Positions 8,813-17,427 of a stretch of DNA of 64,000 bases are shown one piece after another; the stretch's first letter is position 1, and the number at the start of each line of letters is the position of its first letter. The translations under genes and the position numbers were made by a program. This DNA comes from an uncultured Dechloromonas sp. GTDB taxonomy: Bacteria; Pseudomonadota; Gammaproteobacteria; Burkholderiales; Rhodocyclaceae. The DNA lies in contig NZ_CAMFKO010000009.1 in assembly GCF_945957265.1 (NCBI RefSeq), positions 1 through 64,000 of the forward strand, in the 5' to 3' direction. The notes beneath the pieces are model-generated. The model saw only the letters and a program-made list of their open reading frames with translations, ran no database searches and was not told the DNA's origin.

Positions 8813-11800
8813 TCATTGTTCGTCGTTTTCCCGACCGTTGTGGCGCATGCCCCACCAGGCCAGCGGCGGCAGCAAGGTCAGCGTAAACAGCGTGGCGGTG
8901 ACGACGCCGCCGACGATCACGACCGCGAAGGGGCGCTGCGTCTCGGCACCGATGGCATTGGACAAGGCGGCCGGCAGCAGGCCCAGGCCGGCCATCAGGG
9001 CGGTCATCAGGATGGGGCGCAGGCGGGACACCGCGCCTTCGGTGATGGCCCGGACCAGGCTGGAGCCGTTATCGACCAGGCGGACGATTTCCTCGACCAT
9101 GATCACCCCGTTCTGCACCGAAATGCCGGCGACGGCGATGAAGCCGACGGCTGCCGAAATCGACAGATGCAGCCCGGCCAGGCCGAGCGCGAAGAAGCCG
9201 CCGGCGATGTTGAAGGGCAGCATGGCGAGGATCAGCCCGGCCAGGCGAATGGAGCGGAAGGCCCAGAACAGCAGGGCGAAGATGCCGAACAGCGAGGCCG
9301 GCACAATCACCGCCAGGCGCTTCATGGCGCGTTGCTGGTTCTCGAACTGGCCGCCCCACACGATGCGGTAGCCGGCCGGCAGTTGCACCTGGCTGCCGAC
9401 CTTGGCCATGGCCTCGTCGACGAAACTGCCCTGGTCGCGTCCCTGCAGGTTGGCCTTGACCGAGACGTTGCGGCCGCCGGCCTCGCGGGAAATCCGCGAG
9501 GCGCCTTCGCGCACTTCGACTGTGGCGACATCGGCGATGCGCACCGTGCCGGCGTTGTTGGGCAGGGCGACCGGCACGGCGCCGACATCCTCGACCGAGT
9601 TGCGATACGGCGCGGCGAAACGCAGCACCACGTCGAAGCGCCGCTCGCCTTCGTAGTAGCCGCCGACCGCGCTGCCGCCGAGGGCGGTCTGGACGGCGTT
9701 GTCGAGATCGGCCATCGACAGGCCCAGGCGCGCCATCTTGACCCGGTTGGGCAGGATGGCGACTTCCGGCTGGCCGCTGGGCAGGATGGCGGCGACGTCG
9801 CGGCTGCCCTGGATGGTGCGCAGGATGCCGGCGATCTGCTCGGCCTTGTCCTGCAGAATTTCGAGGTCGGGGCCGAAGACCTTGATGGCGATTTCGCCCT
9901 TGACGCCGGACAGGGCTTCCTCGACGTTGTCCTGGATCACCTGCGAGAAATTGGTCGGCAGGCCGGGGATGGCCTTCAGTTTGTTGGACATGTCCGCGAC
10001 CAGCGCTTCCTTGTCGGCGAAGCGCCAGTCGCCGCGTGGCTGCAGGTCGGCCAGGATTTCGATGTTGTTCGGCCCCTTGGGATCGGTGCCGTCGTCCGGA
10101 CGGCCGACCTGGGTGACCAGCATCTTCACTTCGGGGTAGGTGCGCAGCGTGGCGCGGACGGCGCGCTCGACATCCTTGCTCTGCTCCAGCGAGGAGCCGG
10201 GCGGCAGGGTGATGGTCAGCCACAGGTTGCCTTCGTCGAGGCGGGGCAGGAATTCGCTGCCGAGCACCGGGATCAGGCCGAAAGCCAGCAAGGCGATCAG
10301 GCCGCCGATGCCGAATGCCTGGCGCGGCGCGCGCTGGCAACGCATCAGCAGGCGGCGGTAGGCGCGCTGCAGTTTGGCCAGCCAGTCGATGTGCTTTTCC
10401 GCCAGGTCGTGCTTGGCGAGGACCAGCGAGAGCAGGGCGGGAACCACGGTCAACGTGAACAGCACGGCGCCGATCAGCGAGAAGGACAGGATCAGCGCCA
10501 CCGGGGCGAAGATGCGCCCTTCGACGCGCTGGAAGGTGAAGATGGGCAGGAAGGCGAGAATGATGATGGCCTTCGAGAACAGGATCGGCTTGGTCAGGCT
10601 GGAGGTCACCCAGCGCAGGGCGTCGAAACGCCGGCCGACCGCCGATTCGATGGCGGCCGTCGGTTGATGAACAGCCAGGCGGACCATCAGCGCCTCGACC
10701 AGCACCACGGCGCTGTCGATGATGATGCCGAAGTCGACGGTGCCCAGCGAAATCAGGTTGGCGGGGACGCCCTTGAGGTCCATCAGCGTGAAGGCGAACA
10801 ACAGCGTGAGCGGGATGATCGCCGCGACGACCATGGCCGCCCGCCATTCGCGGAGGAAGATGACCAGCACGGAAACCACCAGCAGGGCGCCGGCGAGCAG
10901 GTTTTCGATGACGGTATGCACCGTGTGCTTGACCAGTTCGGTGCGCTGGTAGATCGGCTTGATCGAGACGCCCTTGGGCAGCTGTCCGCCGTTTAGCTCA
11001 TCGACGCGTTGCAGCACGTCGGCGACGACCTTCGAAGGGTCGCCGCCCTTGGTCATCAGGATGATGCCTTCGACCACCGAATCCTGCTCGTCGTTGGCGA
11101 CGATGCCGGACAGCGGGCGGTCGCCGACCGACACGTCGGCTACGTCGCCGATGGTCACCGTCTTGCCCTCCTTGGCCGTGATCACGGTGGCGCGGATGTC
11201 GTCGAGCGAACCGAAGAGGCCGACGGCGCGCACGACCAGCGATTCGTCGCCGCGTTTCATCAAGCCGCCGGAGGCGTTCTGGTTGCCGCTGGCCAGCGCC
11301 TGCGACACTTGGTCGAGGGTGATGCCGTAGCGCATCAGCGCCGGCGGATTGACCCGCACCTGGTATTCCTTGACTGCGCCGCCGAAGCTGTTGATGTCGG
11401 CGACGCCTGCCACCCGGCGCAGGGCGGGGCGCACCACCCAGTCCTGCAGGGCGCGCACCTCGCGTGGCGGCATGTCGGCCGGGGCGCTTAGCACGTAGCG
11501 GTAGACTTCGCCGACGGCGGTGGCCAGCGGCGCCAGTTGCGGCTGGATACCCGGCGGAAAAGCCACGTTCTGCAGCTTTTCCAGCACCTGGTTGCGGGCG
11601 AAATAATCGTTGGTGCCTTCCGAGAAGGTCAGCGTCACCACCGACAGGCCGGTGATCGACACCGAACGGACCTGCGTGGCGCGGGGCACGCCGCTCATCT
11701 CGCGCTCGACCGGGATGCTGACGTTGCGCTCGACTTCCTCGGGCGATTGGCCGGGGTACTGGGTTACGACCTGGACCTGCACGTCCTGCACGTCGGGGAA

Positions 11801-11914
11801 GGCTTCGACCGGCAGGTCCTGCAGGGCGCGGAAGCCGATCACGGCGAGCGCGACAGCCATCACCAGGATGAACATCCGCTGGCGGATGACGAAGGTGGAA
11901 AAACGCGGCAGCAC
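8813..11914 (-). CDS. czcA: HME-RND heavy-metal efflux pump, inner membrane subunit (CzcA/CusA family)
   Basis: A 1033-residue RND transporter of full family length with twelve expected membrane helices and two large periplasmic loops. It is driven by proton influx and expels metal ions through a tripartite complex with the two genes upstream. The TM4 signature DFGIIIDSAVVLVE near residues 395-408 is close to the DFGxxxDGAVxxxE motif of divalent-cation (Co/Zn/Cd) exporters rather than to CusA. It starts at GTG with AGGGGG six bases before, one base after the adaptor's stop. The actual metal cannot be fixed from sequence; Zn/Co/Cd is the likely group. Confidence 0.92.
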   Translation of the reverse strand: MLPRFSTFVIRQRMFILVMAVALAVIGFRALQDLPVEAFPDVQDVQVQVVTQYPGQSPEEVERNVSIPVEREMSGVPRATQVRSVSITGLSVVTLTFSEGTNDYFARNQVLEKLQNVAFPPGIQPQLAPLATAVGEVYRYVLSAPADMPPREVRALQDWVVRPALRRVAGVADINSFGGAVKEYQVRVNPPALMRYGITLDQVSQALASGNQNASGGLMKRGDESLVVRAVGLFGSLDDIRATVITAKEGKTVTIGDVADVSVGDRPLSGIVANDEQDSVVEGIILMTKGGDPSKVVADVLQRVDELNGGQLPKGVSIKPIYQRTELVKHTVHTVIENLLAGALLVVSVLVIFLREWRAAMVVAAIIPLTLLFAFTLMDLKGVPANLISLGTVDFGIIIDSAVVLVEALMVRLAVHQPTAAIESAVGRRFDALRWVTSSLTKPILFSKAIIILAFLPIFTFQRVEGRIFAPVALILSFSLIGAVLFTLTVVPALLSLVLAKHDLAEKHIDWLAKLQRAYRRLLMRCQRAPRQAFGIGGLIALLAFGLIPVLGSEFLPRLDEGNLWLTITLPPGSSLEQSKDVERAVRATLRTYPEVKMLVTQVGRPDDGTDPKGPNNIEILADLQPRGDWRFADKEALVADMSNKLKAIPGLPTNFSQVIQDNVEEALSGVKGEIAIKVFGPDLEILQDKAEQIAGILRTIQGSRDVAAILPSGQPEVAILPNRVKMARLGLSMADLDNAVQTALGGSAVGGYYEGERRFDVVLRFAAPYRNSVEDVGAVPVALPNNAGTVRIADVATVEVREGASRISREAGGRNVSVKANLQGRDQGSFVDEAMAKVGSQVQLPAGYRIVWGGQFENQQRAMKRLAVIVPASLFGIFALLFWAFRSIRLAGLILAMLPFNIAGGFFALGLAGLHLSISAAVGFIAVAGISVQNGVIMVEEIVRLVDNGSSLVRAITEGAVSRLRPILMTALMAGLGLLPAALSNAIGAETQRPFAVVIVGGVVTATLFTLTLLPPLAWWGMRHNGRENDEQ

Positions 11915-11915
11915 C

Positions 11916-13109
11916 TTATTCCCCCTGCGCCAGTTCGGAGGCGAGCAGGAGCGCGCCGCGGACGACGACGATTTCGCCGGCCTTGAGGGCCGAATCGGCG
12001 GTCAGGTAGGCGTATTCGGCATCCTGGCGGGCGACGGTGACCGGGCGCCGCTCGAATTCGCGCGGCCCGACCTGCACGAAGACATGCGCCGACAGGCCGC
12101 CGGTGAGCAGGGCGCTGACCGGCAGGCGAACGACCTTGGCGGCATCGGGCGCGCTCAGGCTGGCGCGGGCGAACATTTCCGGCTTCAGGCGACCGTCGGC
12201 ATTGTCGACCACGGCGTGCACCGGGATACGGCGTGTCGCGGGATCGACGCTGGCGCCGACACGCTCGACCTGGCCGGTGAAATCGACGCCAGGGTAGGCG
12301 TCGAGCGCGAAGCTGACCGTTTCGCCCGGCTTGGCCAGCGCCGCGGCTTTTTCCGGCAAGTCGATGTTGAGCCACAGGCGGCGCAGGTCGGAGATGACGA
12401 ACAAGGGGTTGGCGGCATCGGGGCGGACCTCGGTTCCCGGATTGGCCTGGCGCTCGACCACGATGCCGGCCAGCGGGGCGCGTAGCACCAGGCGCTGGCC
12501 TTCGATCTTGCTGCCGGCCGGCGCCAGGTTGGCCAGGCGCAGGCGGGCGCGCTCGGCCTCGGCGTTGGCGCTGTGCGCGTCGGCTTCGGCGGCTTCCAGG
12601 TCGCGGCGGGCCAGGGCTTCGCCCTGGAAGAGGATTTCCGCCCGGTTCAATGCCTTGCGTTTCTGGTTGCTGTCGGCTTCCGCCTTGCGCAGGTCGGCGA
12701 TGGCCTGGCCGAAGTCGGGGGCATCAAGCACGGCGAGTTGCGCGCCGGGTTTGACGCTATCGCCGATGGCGGCCTGCAGTGACAGCACGCGGCCGGCGAG
12801 CGGCGGAAAAATGCGGGCAGTCAGATCCTCGGCCACGGAAAGCCTGGCGTTCATCGGCTCGCTGGCCGGAAGGGCCGCAAGGGAAACCGTTTCCAGTTTC
12901 AGGAAAGCGAGCTGGCCGGCATCTTCCGGCAGGCTCAGGCGGTTGGCCGGGGCCCGCGCCTTTTCGGCCGGCGCGGCAAGGCGGGGATTGGGCATGTGCC
13001 AGAGGCTGGCGCCGCCGGCGCCGAGGGCGAGTGCGGCGGCAACGATGAGCGCGCCACGGGCCAGGGGCGAAGCGAGGCGGGTGCGGAGCGGGATGGAGTT
13101 TCGGTTCAT
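11916..13109 (-). CDS. czcB: RND efflux periplasmic adaptor subunit (CzcB-like membrane fusion protein)
   Basis: A 397-residue membrane-fusion protein linking the RND pump to the outer membrane channel. An N-terminal membrane anchor (about residues 18-36) precedes barrel-sandwich halves (RIFPPLAGRVLSL near 100, and VLRAPLAGIVVERQ near 210) around a helical hairpin (about 130-200). Beta-barrel and membrane-proximal domains follow. The His-rich N-terminal metal site of some CzcB proteins is not seen. Its ATG overlaps the stop of the upstream czcC-like gene by 4 bases, and its stop lies one base before czcA, so the three genes form one operon. Confidence 0.9.
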   Translation of the reverse strand: MNRNSIPLRTRLASPLARGALIVAAALALGAGGASLWHMPNPRLAAPAEKARAPANRLSLPEDAGQLAFLKLETVSLAALPASEPMNARLSVAEDLTARIFPPLAGRVLSLQAAIGDSVKPGAQLAVLDAPDFGQAIADLRKAEADSNQKRKALNRAEILFQGEALARRDLEAAEADAHSANAEAERARLRLANLAPAGSKIEGQRLVLRAPLAGIVVERQANPGTEVRPDAANPLFVISDLRRLWLNIDLPEKAAALAKPGETVSFALDAYPGVDFTGQVERVGASVDPATRRIPVHAVVDNADGRLKPEMFARASLSAPDAAKVVRLPVSALLTGGLSAHVFVQVGPREFERRPVTVARQDAEYAYLTADSALKAGEIVVVRGALLLASELAQGE

Positions 13110-14353
13110 GGCAATTCCGGGCGATGGCGTGCGGCCGCCCAGGCGGCGCGGGCCTTGGCGGCATCGGCCAGGGCGAGGGTGGTGTCGGTTTCGATGGCGA
13201 ACAGGCTGCGTCGGGCATCGATCACGTCGAGCGCCGACGCGGCACCGTGGGTAAAGGCGAGGACGATGGCAGCATGGGCCTTGCGCGTCGCCGGGAGCGC
13301 TTCCTCCAACAGGCTGCGTGCTCTTTCGCCCAGGCGCTCGGCTTCGTAGGCGAACTGTTCCAGCTCGGCCGCCGCGGTGGCGCGCACGCGGGCCAGTTCG
13401 TCGCCGGCGACATCGCGGTCGACGTGGGCCCGGCGAATTTCACCGCGATAGTCGTAACCGGTGAATAGCGGGATGCTGACCCCGAAGCCGTAAGTCGTGC
13501 TCGGACGATCGTCGGGTACGCGTTCGACCTGGGCGCCGATGCTGATGTCGCGAACCTGCAGCGATTTCGCCAGGGCGATGCCCCGTTCGGCGGCGTCGAG
13601 GCGCTGGCGGGCTGCGGCCACGTCGGGGCGGGTTTCGATATCGCCCGACGCCGTGGGCAAGGGGCCGAAGGCCGGCCAGGGATCGACGCTGGCCAGGCGC
13701 GGCGCATCGTTTTCCATGGCCAGCAGCTGGGCCAGCGTCAGCCGGGAACGGCGTAGTTCGATACGGGCCTGGGTCGCCTCGCTGTCGGCCTTCAGGGCAT
13801 CGCTGCGGATACGGGCGGCGTCGGCCGCCGACAGGTCGCCGGCCTTGAAGCGCAATTCGGCCTTGTTCGACACCTGGTGGGCGAGTTGGGCGGATTCGTT
13901 GCTCAAGCGCGATTTTTCCTCGGCGGCCTTGAGGTCGAAATAGGCCTGCCGGGCGAGCAGGGTTTGCTGGCGCAGGCTGTCGGACTCGTCGGAGCGGTTG
14001 GCCTGGAGCAGGGCATCGGCCACCGACAGACGCAGGTCGCGCTTGTTGCCGCGCTCGATCGGCTGGTCGATGCGCAGCGTGGTGTCGATGTTGCCTGCGC
14101 CGGTGGCGGGGCGGCGGCCATTGATGCCGCTGGTGTTGAGCGAGACGACAGGGTTCGGTCGGGCGCCGGCCATGTCGATGCCGGCCTCTCCCGCCGCCGT
14201 GGCGCGTCGGGCCGCGAGCAGGCTGCGGTTGTTGTGGACCACCAGCCGCTCGACTTCCGTGAGCGGGAGCGCAAGTGCCGGCGGCTCGGCATGAAGAACT
14301 CCGTTGCCAAGCCCGACAAGGCACAGGAGCAGAAACGAAAGTCTGGTGTTCAT
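13106..14353 (-). CDS. czcC: TolC-family outer membrane channel (CzcC-like)
   Basis: A 415-residue outer membrane factor with a signal peptide (residues 1-23, ending VLHAEP) and two repeated TolC-type helical segments. The motifs ARRATAAGEAGIDMAGARPNP and GVSIPLFTGYDYRGEI are typical of CzcC/OEP proteins. It trimerises to form the exit duct of the efflux pump. It is the first gene of the C-B-A operon. No CzcR/MerR-type regulator adjoins it, so control of the operon must come from elsewhere. Confidence 0.9.
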   Translation of the reverse strand: MNTRLSFLLLCLVGLGNGVLHAEPPALALPLTEVERLVVHNNRSLLAARRATAAGEAGIDMAGARPNPVVSLNTSGINGRRPATGAGNIDTTLRIDQPIERGNKRDLRLSVADALLQANRSDESDSLRQQTLLARQAYFDLKAAEEKSRLSNESAQLAHQVSNKAELRFKAGDLSAADAARIRSDALKADSEATQARIELRRSRLTLAQLLAMENDAPRLASVDPWPAFGPLPTASGDIETRPDVAAARQRLDAAERGIALAKSLQVRDISIGAQVERVPDDRPSTTYGFGVSIPLFTGYDYRGEIRRAHVDRDVAGDELARVRATAAAELEQFAYEAERLGERARSLLEEALPATRKAHAAIVLAFTHGAASALDVIDARRSLFAIETDTTLALADAAKARAAWAAARHRPELP

Positions 14354-14615
14354 GGGGCGGCACAGTAGCGAAAAGAAGCTGTCGCTAGCCTGACATACCC
14401 ATATGACGGAAAGTCTTCATCGCCTCGGCGTGGCCGGCAAAGGCGCAACGGCAATCGCCGCATTCCCAGGCAAATGCTCGAGCCGGATTCGAGTCCGGCG
14501 AGGAGTCGTGCCGGGGCGAGGCTGGGGGCCGGTCTCGCCGATCGGATCGTTGCCGCTTGGAGAGACGGTAGCGCCCGTCGTAACGGGCGTCGGCGAGCCT
14601 CAGCTCAGCGGGCCG
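14354..14615. other. 262-base gap holding only a stem-loop
   Basis: The largest gap in the window, between divergent czcC promoter sequence and the end of the TlpA-like gene. The only structure I find is a 7-bp perfect stem CGCCCGT / ACGGGCG with a 4-base loop at 14572-14589, about 27 bases past the TlpA-like stop. It lacks a T tract on the minus strand and is at best a weak terminator. No convincing metal-responsive operator was recognised upstream of czcC. Confidence 0.4.
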
Positions 14616-15110
14616 TCATTTCTTGAGCAGCGCGCCTTCGATGGCATCGAGATCGGGCTTCTTGATGGTCCCCATCTTCTTGCTGACGACCTGGCCGTTG
14701 CGGTCGATGAACAGGGTGTAGGGCAGTCCGGCCTTGGTGTTGCCCAGGGTTTGCATGAGCGGAATGCCCTGTTCCTTGGCGACGAACACCGGGTAGTCCA
14801 TGTCGTAGGCCTTGGCGAACTCCTTGGCCGGCTCGGCCTTGTCCTCGATGCCGATGCCGAGAACCTCGAGCTTGCCCTTGTGGGCGTTGCGGAACTTGAT
14901 CAGCTCGGGGATTTCGGCACGGCACGGGCCGCACCAGCGGGCCCAGAAATTGACGACCAGCGGCTTGCCCTTGTAGCGCTCCAGCGCCACCGGCTTGTCG
15001 TCGAGGTCGGCCAGCGTGGCCGCGAACAGCGGTGCCGACGACGGCATTTCCTGCGCCACGGCCAACGTGGACAGGGCGGCGAGGGCAAGCGCCGGAAGCA
15101 GGCGGGTCAT
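14616..15110 (-). CDS. TlpA-like thiol-disulfide oxidoreductase at the end of the nos cluster
   Basis: A 164-residue exported thioredoxin-fold protein. The start at 15110 overlaps the nosY stop (ATGA) and gives a good signal peptide (residues 1-20, ending AVAQE). The active site WCGPC is near residue 60, and the cis-proline loop is in GLPYTLFIDRNG. TlpA/ScoI-type proteins keep cysteines of CuA sites or apo-cytochromes reduced in the periplasm. Translational coupling to nosY suggests it serves NosZ maturation, possibly reducing the CuA cysteines or passing reducing power to NosL or SCO1. That assignment is inference from position. Confidence 0.88.
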   Translation of the reverse strand: MTRLLPALALAALSTLAVAQEMPSSAPLFAATLADLDDKPVALERYKGKPLVVNFWARWCGPCRAEIPELIKFRNAHKGKLEVLGIGIEDKAEPAKEFAKAYDMDYPVFVAKEQGIPLMQTLGNTKAGLPYTLFIDRNGQVVSKKMGTIKKPDLDAIEGALLKK

Positions 15111-15934
15111 GGCAGATCGCCCCGGCGGAAGAGGAAGTAGCCGGTTGCCGCGCTGAGCACGCCGAGGGCGGCGGGGTAAACCAGGGCGAAGACCTTGTAG
15201 CCGGCGGCGCCGAACAGGTCGAGGATGACGTAGGCCGACGGGCCGAGGACGATCAGTTGCGGGTCGAACAGGGCCAGCGCGGCGGTGCGGAAGACCTGCA
15301 GCGGGTTGGCGAGGGCCAGGGTGATGGCCAGTTCCGGCGCGATCTTGCCCTGGATCATGACGCCGAGGAGGATCAGGTCGAGGAAGAGCAGCAGCACCAG
15401 CCAGACCATGAAGGCGGCCCCTTGCGCCATGTCGGTGGTACGCGCCACCGAGGAGATCAGCATGCCGATGCCGAGGAAGCACATGGCCATGGCGGCGAGC
15501 AGCGCGGTGTAATAGCCGAACATGTCCCACGGCACTTCGATGCCGACGACGGTGGCCCAGACGACGGCGCCGAGCATGGCGAGGAAGACCGGGGCGAAGA
15601 CGACGATGTAGCGGCCGACGATCTTGCCCCAGAACCAGGCGGAGAGCGACACCGGCAGCGACAGCAGGTACTCGAAAACGCCGGCCTCGCGGTCGCCGGC
15701 CACCGAGCGCACGGTGGTGATCAGCACGAAGATGGGCAGGATGGCCATGGTCAGCTGGATGTAGGTGACCAGCAGGCGGGACAGGCCGATGAACCCCAGG
15801 ACGCGCGACTCGGTCAGCCCGAAGACGAAGAGCAGGGCGACGATGCCGCCGAAGACCAGGGTGTAGATCTGGAACCAGCGGGCGCGCAGGGATTCGACGA
15901 TATCGAGTTTGGCGGTGAGCCAGAGTTGTTTCAT
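15107..15934 (-). CDS. nosY: NosY, ABC transporter permease for N2O reductase maturation
   Basis: A 275-residue integral membrane protein with about six hydrophobic helices (for example IYTLVFGGIVALLFVFG, MAILPIFVLITTV and FMVWLVLLLFLDLILLG). With NosF it forms the ABC complex that cooperates with NosD and NosL to deliver copper or sulfur to the CuZ centre. The ATG has no recognisable Shine-Dalgarno sequence; its leader instead holds an 11-base direct repeat. It follows nosL after a 96-base gap, unusually wide for this block, and overlaps the TlpA-like gene by 4 bases. Confidence 0.93.
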   Translation of the reverse strand: MKQLWLTAKLDIVESLRARWFQIYTLVFGGIVALLFVFGLTESRVLGFIGLSRLLVTYIQLTMAILPIFVLITTVRSVAGDREAGVFEYLLSLPVSLSAWFWGKIVGRYIVVFAPVFLAMLGAVVWATVVGIEVPWDMFGYYTALLAAMAMCFLGIGMLISSVARTTDMAQGAAFMVWLVLLLFLDLILLGVMIQGKIAPELAITLALANPLQVFRTAALALFDPQLIVLGPSAYVILDLFGAAGYKVFALVYPAALGVLSAATGYFLFRRGDLP

Positions 15935-15935
15935 T

Positions 15936-15967
15936 TTAGGATCGAGGATTTAGGAATTAGGATCGAG
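15936..15967. repeat. 11-base direct repeat in the nosY leader
   Basis: TTAGGATCGAG occurs at 15936-15946 and again at 15957-15967, separated by 10 bases that include a third partial unit (TTTAGGA). It lies immediately upstream of the nosY ATG on the minus strand, where a ribosome-binding site would be expected. This AT-rich patch differs from the surrounding GC-rich sequence. Confidence 0.65.
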
Positions 15968-16030
15968 TCGGTGGGGGGAGCAAGTGACGATTTTGACCGC
16001 TAACATCTCAAACTCCCTCATGGCTGCCAG

Positions 16031-16519
16031 CTACTTGCCTTTGGCCAGCACGTGCTGGCGCATGTCGGTGAAATCGAGGCTGCCGGGCATCGGCATGCTC
16101 ACGGCGGCGTAGTTGTAGCCCATCGGCGAGCTGCGGGTCACGAACTGGGCGCGGCGCGGGTCGAGCCAGCGCATCTCGTCGCGGCTCTTGCTGTCGAAAT
16201 CGGCGACCCACATCCTGGTGCCGGCCTCGGCCAGCCACGGGTATTTTTCCGCTTTTTCCTTGAGCCAGAAGGCAAGGCAGCCGGGGTCGTCGAACTTGAA
16301 GACGGTTTGCTCGGCGCCGCCCCGTACCTGCGCGGCGAAGCGGCGGTCGGAAATGACCATGCTGCAGCGCGCGCAGGTGTCGCGATCCCACTTGATCTCC
16401 GCCATGTCGTCCGGCCAGTTGCCCTTCTTGCAGCCGGAGAGCAGCGCGGCAAGCGGCGTCAGCGCCAGGCCGCCGAGGCCGATCCGGCCGAGAAAACGAC
16501 GGCGATGCGTGTCGCACAT
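16031..16519 (-). CDS. nosL: NosL, outer-membrane/periplasmic copper chaperone lipoprotein
   Basis: A 162-residue lipoprotein. The N-terminus has an RRR-FLGRIGLGG stretch with Tat-like character and a lipobox LLSGC near residue 27. The Cu(I)-binding CxxCSM motif (CARCSM) lies near residue 45. The body matches the NosL fold (FDDPGCLAFWL, MRWLDPRRAQFV). NosL hands copper to apo-NosZ via the NosDFY complex. Its start is 2 bases after the nosF stop, so it is co-transcribed with nosF. Confidence 0.93.
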   Translation of the reverse strand: MCDTHRRRFLGRIGLGGLALTPLAALLSGCKKGNWPDDMAEIKWDRDTCARCSMVISDRRFAAQVRGGAEQTVFKFDDPGCLAFWLKEKAEKYPWLAEAGTRMWVADFDSKSRDEMRWLDPRRAQFVTRSSPMGYNYAAVSMPMPGSLDFTDMRQHVLAKGK

Positions 16520-16521
16520 GC

Positions 16522-17376
16522 TCAGCACTCGGCCAGCGAAAGATCGGCGACCAGGGCCGTGTAGCGGGAAACGATGCCCAGGAAGCGCAGGCGGTCGGGG
16601 CCGGCGATCTCGCCGCGCCACTCCAGTTGCTGCTCGTCCACCGGGGCGATCCGCCAGCCGTCGAGCGCCTTGGCAAAGGCCGGTTCGAAGCGCTTGAGGA
16701 GGATGCGGCAGGAGACCGTGCCGGTCAGCGACACGTCGTCGGCCACCTTGTCGTCGAGGACGACCTTGCCCATGTCCATTTCGATGACGCGGTTGACCAG
16801 CGCCGAGACCTCGTCGAGACGGTGGCTGGAGATGATCATCGTGGCATCGTTGAGGCGCTCGGCGAGCAGGTCGAAGAAGATCTTGCGGGCTTCCGGATCG
16901 AGGTTGGCGGCCGGTTCGTCCATCACCAGCACCTGCGCATCCCGGCCCAGGGCGATGGAGATCAGGAGTTTCTGCTTCATGCCGCCGGAAAGGCGAACGA
17001 ACTGGCGGGTCAGGATGGCATCGAGGTCGAGGCCGAGGCGCCGGGCGATGGCATGGATGCGTTGCGGATCGGTGCCGCACAGCGAGGCGGAGAATTCGAT
17101 CAGCTGGCCGACCGGCATTTTCAGCGGCGGCGGCAGCTGGGGAACGAAACCGATCTTGCCGAGCACGGCGGTGCGGTTGCCGCGCGGGTCCAGGCCGTTG
17201 ATGCTGACGCTGCCGTCGAAGGTGTATTCGCCGAGCAGGCAACGGATGAGGGTGGTTTTGCCGGCGCCGTTGGAGCCGATCAGGGCGACCCGCTCGCCGA
17301 TCCCGATGTTGAGGCTGATGCCATCGAGTACCCGGGCTTTGCGAAAGGTCTTGGCGACATTATTGAACTGGATCAT
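16522..17376 (-). CDS. nosF: NosF, ABC transporter ATPase for N2O reductase maturation
   Basis: A 284-residue ATPase with Walker A GSNGAGKTT near residue 36, the signature LSGGMKQK, and Walker B LVMDEPAANLD followed by the switch histidine in SSHRLDE. It pairs with NosY to energise the NosD-linked maturation of the CuZ site. The ATG has no Shine-Dalgarno sequence; a perfect TATAAT ends 8 bases upstream. The mRNA may therefore start at or almost at the AUG. The gene follows a LysR gene rather than nosH, so it is separated from the rest of the nos cluster. Confidence 0.93.
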   Translation of the reverse strand: MIQFNNVAKTFRKARVLDGISLNIGIGERVALIGSNGAGKTTLIRCLLGEYTFDGSVSINGLDPRGNRTAVLGKIGFVPQLPPPLKMPVGQLIEFSASLCGTDPQRIHAIARRLGLDLDAILTRQFVRLSGGMKQKLLISIALGRDAQVLVMDEPAANLDPEARKIFFDLLAERLNDATMIISSHRLDEVSALVNRVIEMDMGKVVLDDKVADDVSLTGTVSCRILLKRFEPAFAKALDGWRIAPVDEQQLEWRGEIAGPDRLRFLGIVSRYTALVADLSLAEC

Positions 17377-17384
17377 GGGGCCAG

Positions 17385-17427
17385 ATTATAGGTGGGGCGA
17401 TGGTGATCGGCATTGAATCTCGATCAA
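17385..17427 (-). promoter_or_regulatory. Candidate FNR/Dnr-type promoter of nosFLY
   Basis: On the minus strand a perfect TATAAT (17385-17390) predicts transcription from about 17378. An FNR-like palindrome TTGA-N7-TCAA (17413-17427) is centred at 17420, that is at -42. The spacer is one base longer than the 14-bp FNR consensus, so binding may be weaker. The box overlaps the LysR stop codon. The predicted start leaves only about two bases before the nosF ATG. Confidence 0.55.

Noticed and set aside
8816..10996. A 726-codon plus-strand open frame opposite czcA
   Set aside because: Composition (Gly, Asp, Gln, Arg, His) is that of a mirrored membrane-protein gene and no family is recognisable.
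8095..14353. TctDE-like pair as the regulator of the metal efflux operon
   Set aside because: The kinase sensor is of TctE/QseC type, the genes are separated by a terminator and DUF2076, and no shared operator was seen.
14572..14589. Stem-loop after the TlpA-like gene as a rho-independent terminator
   Set aside because: The stem is only 7 bp and lacks a T tract; kept only as a remark in the gap entry.
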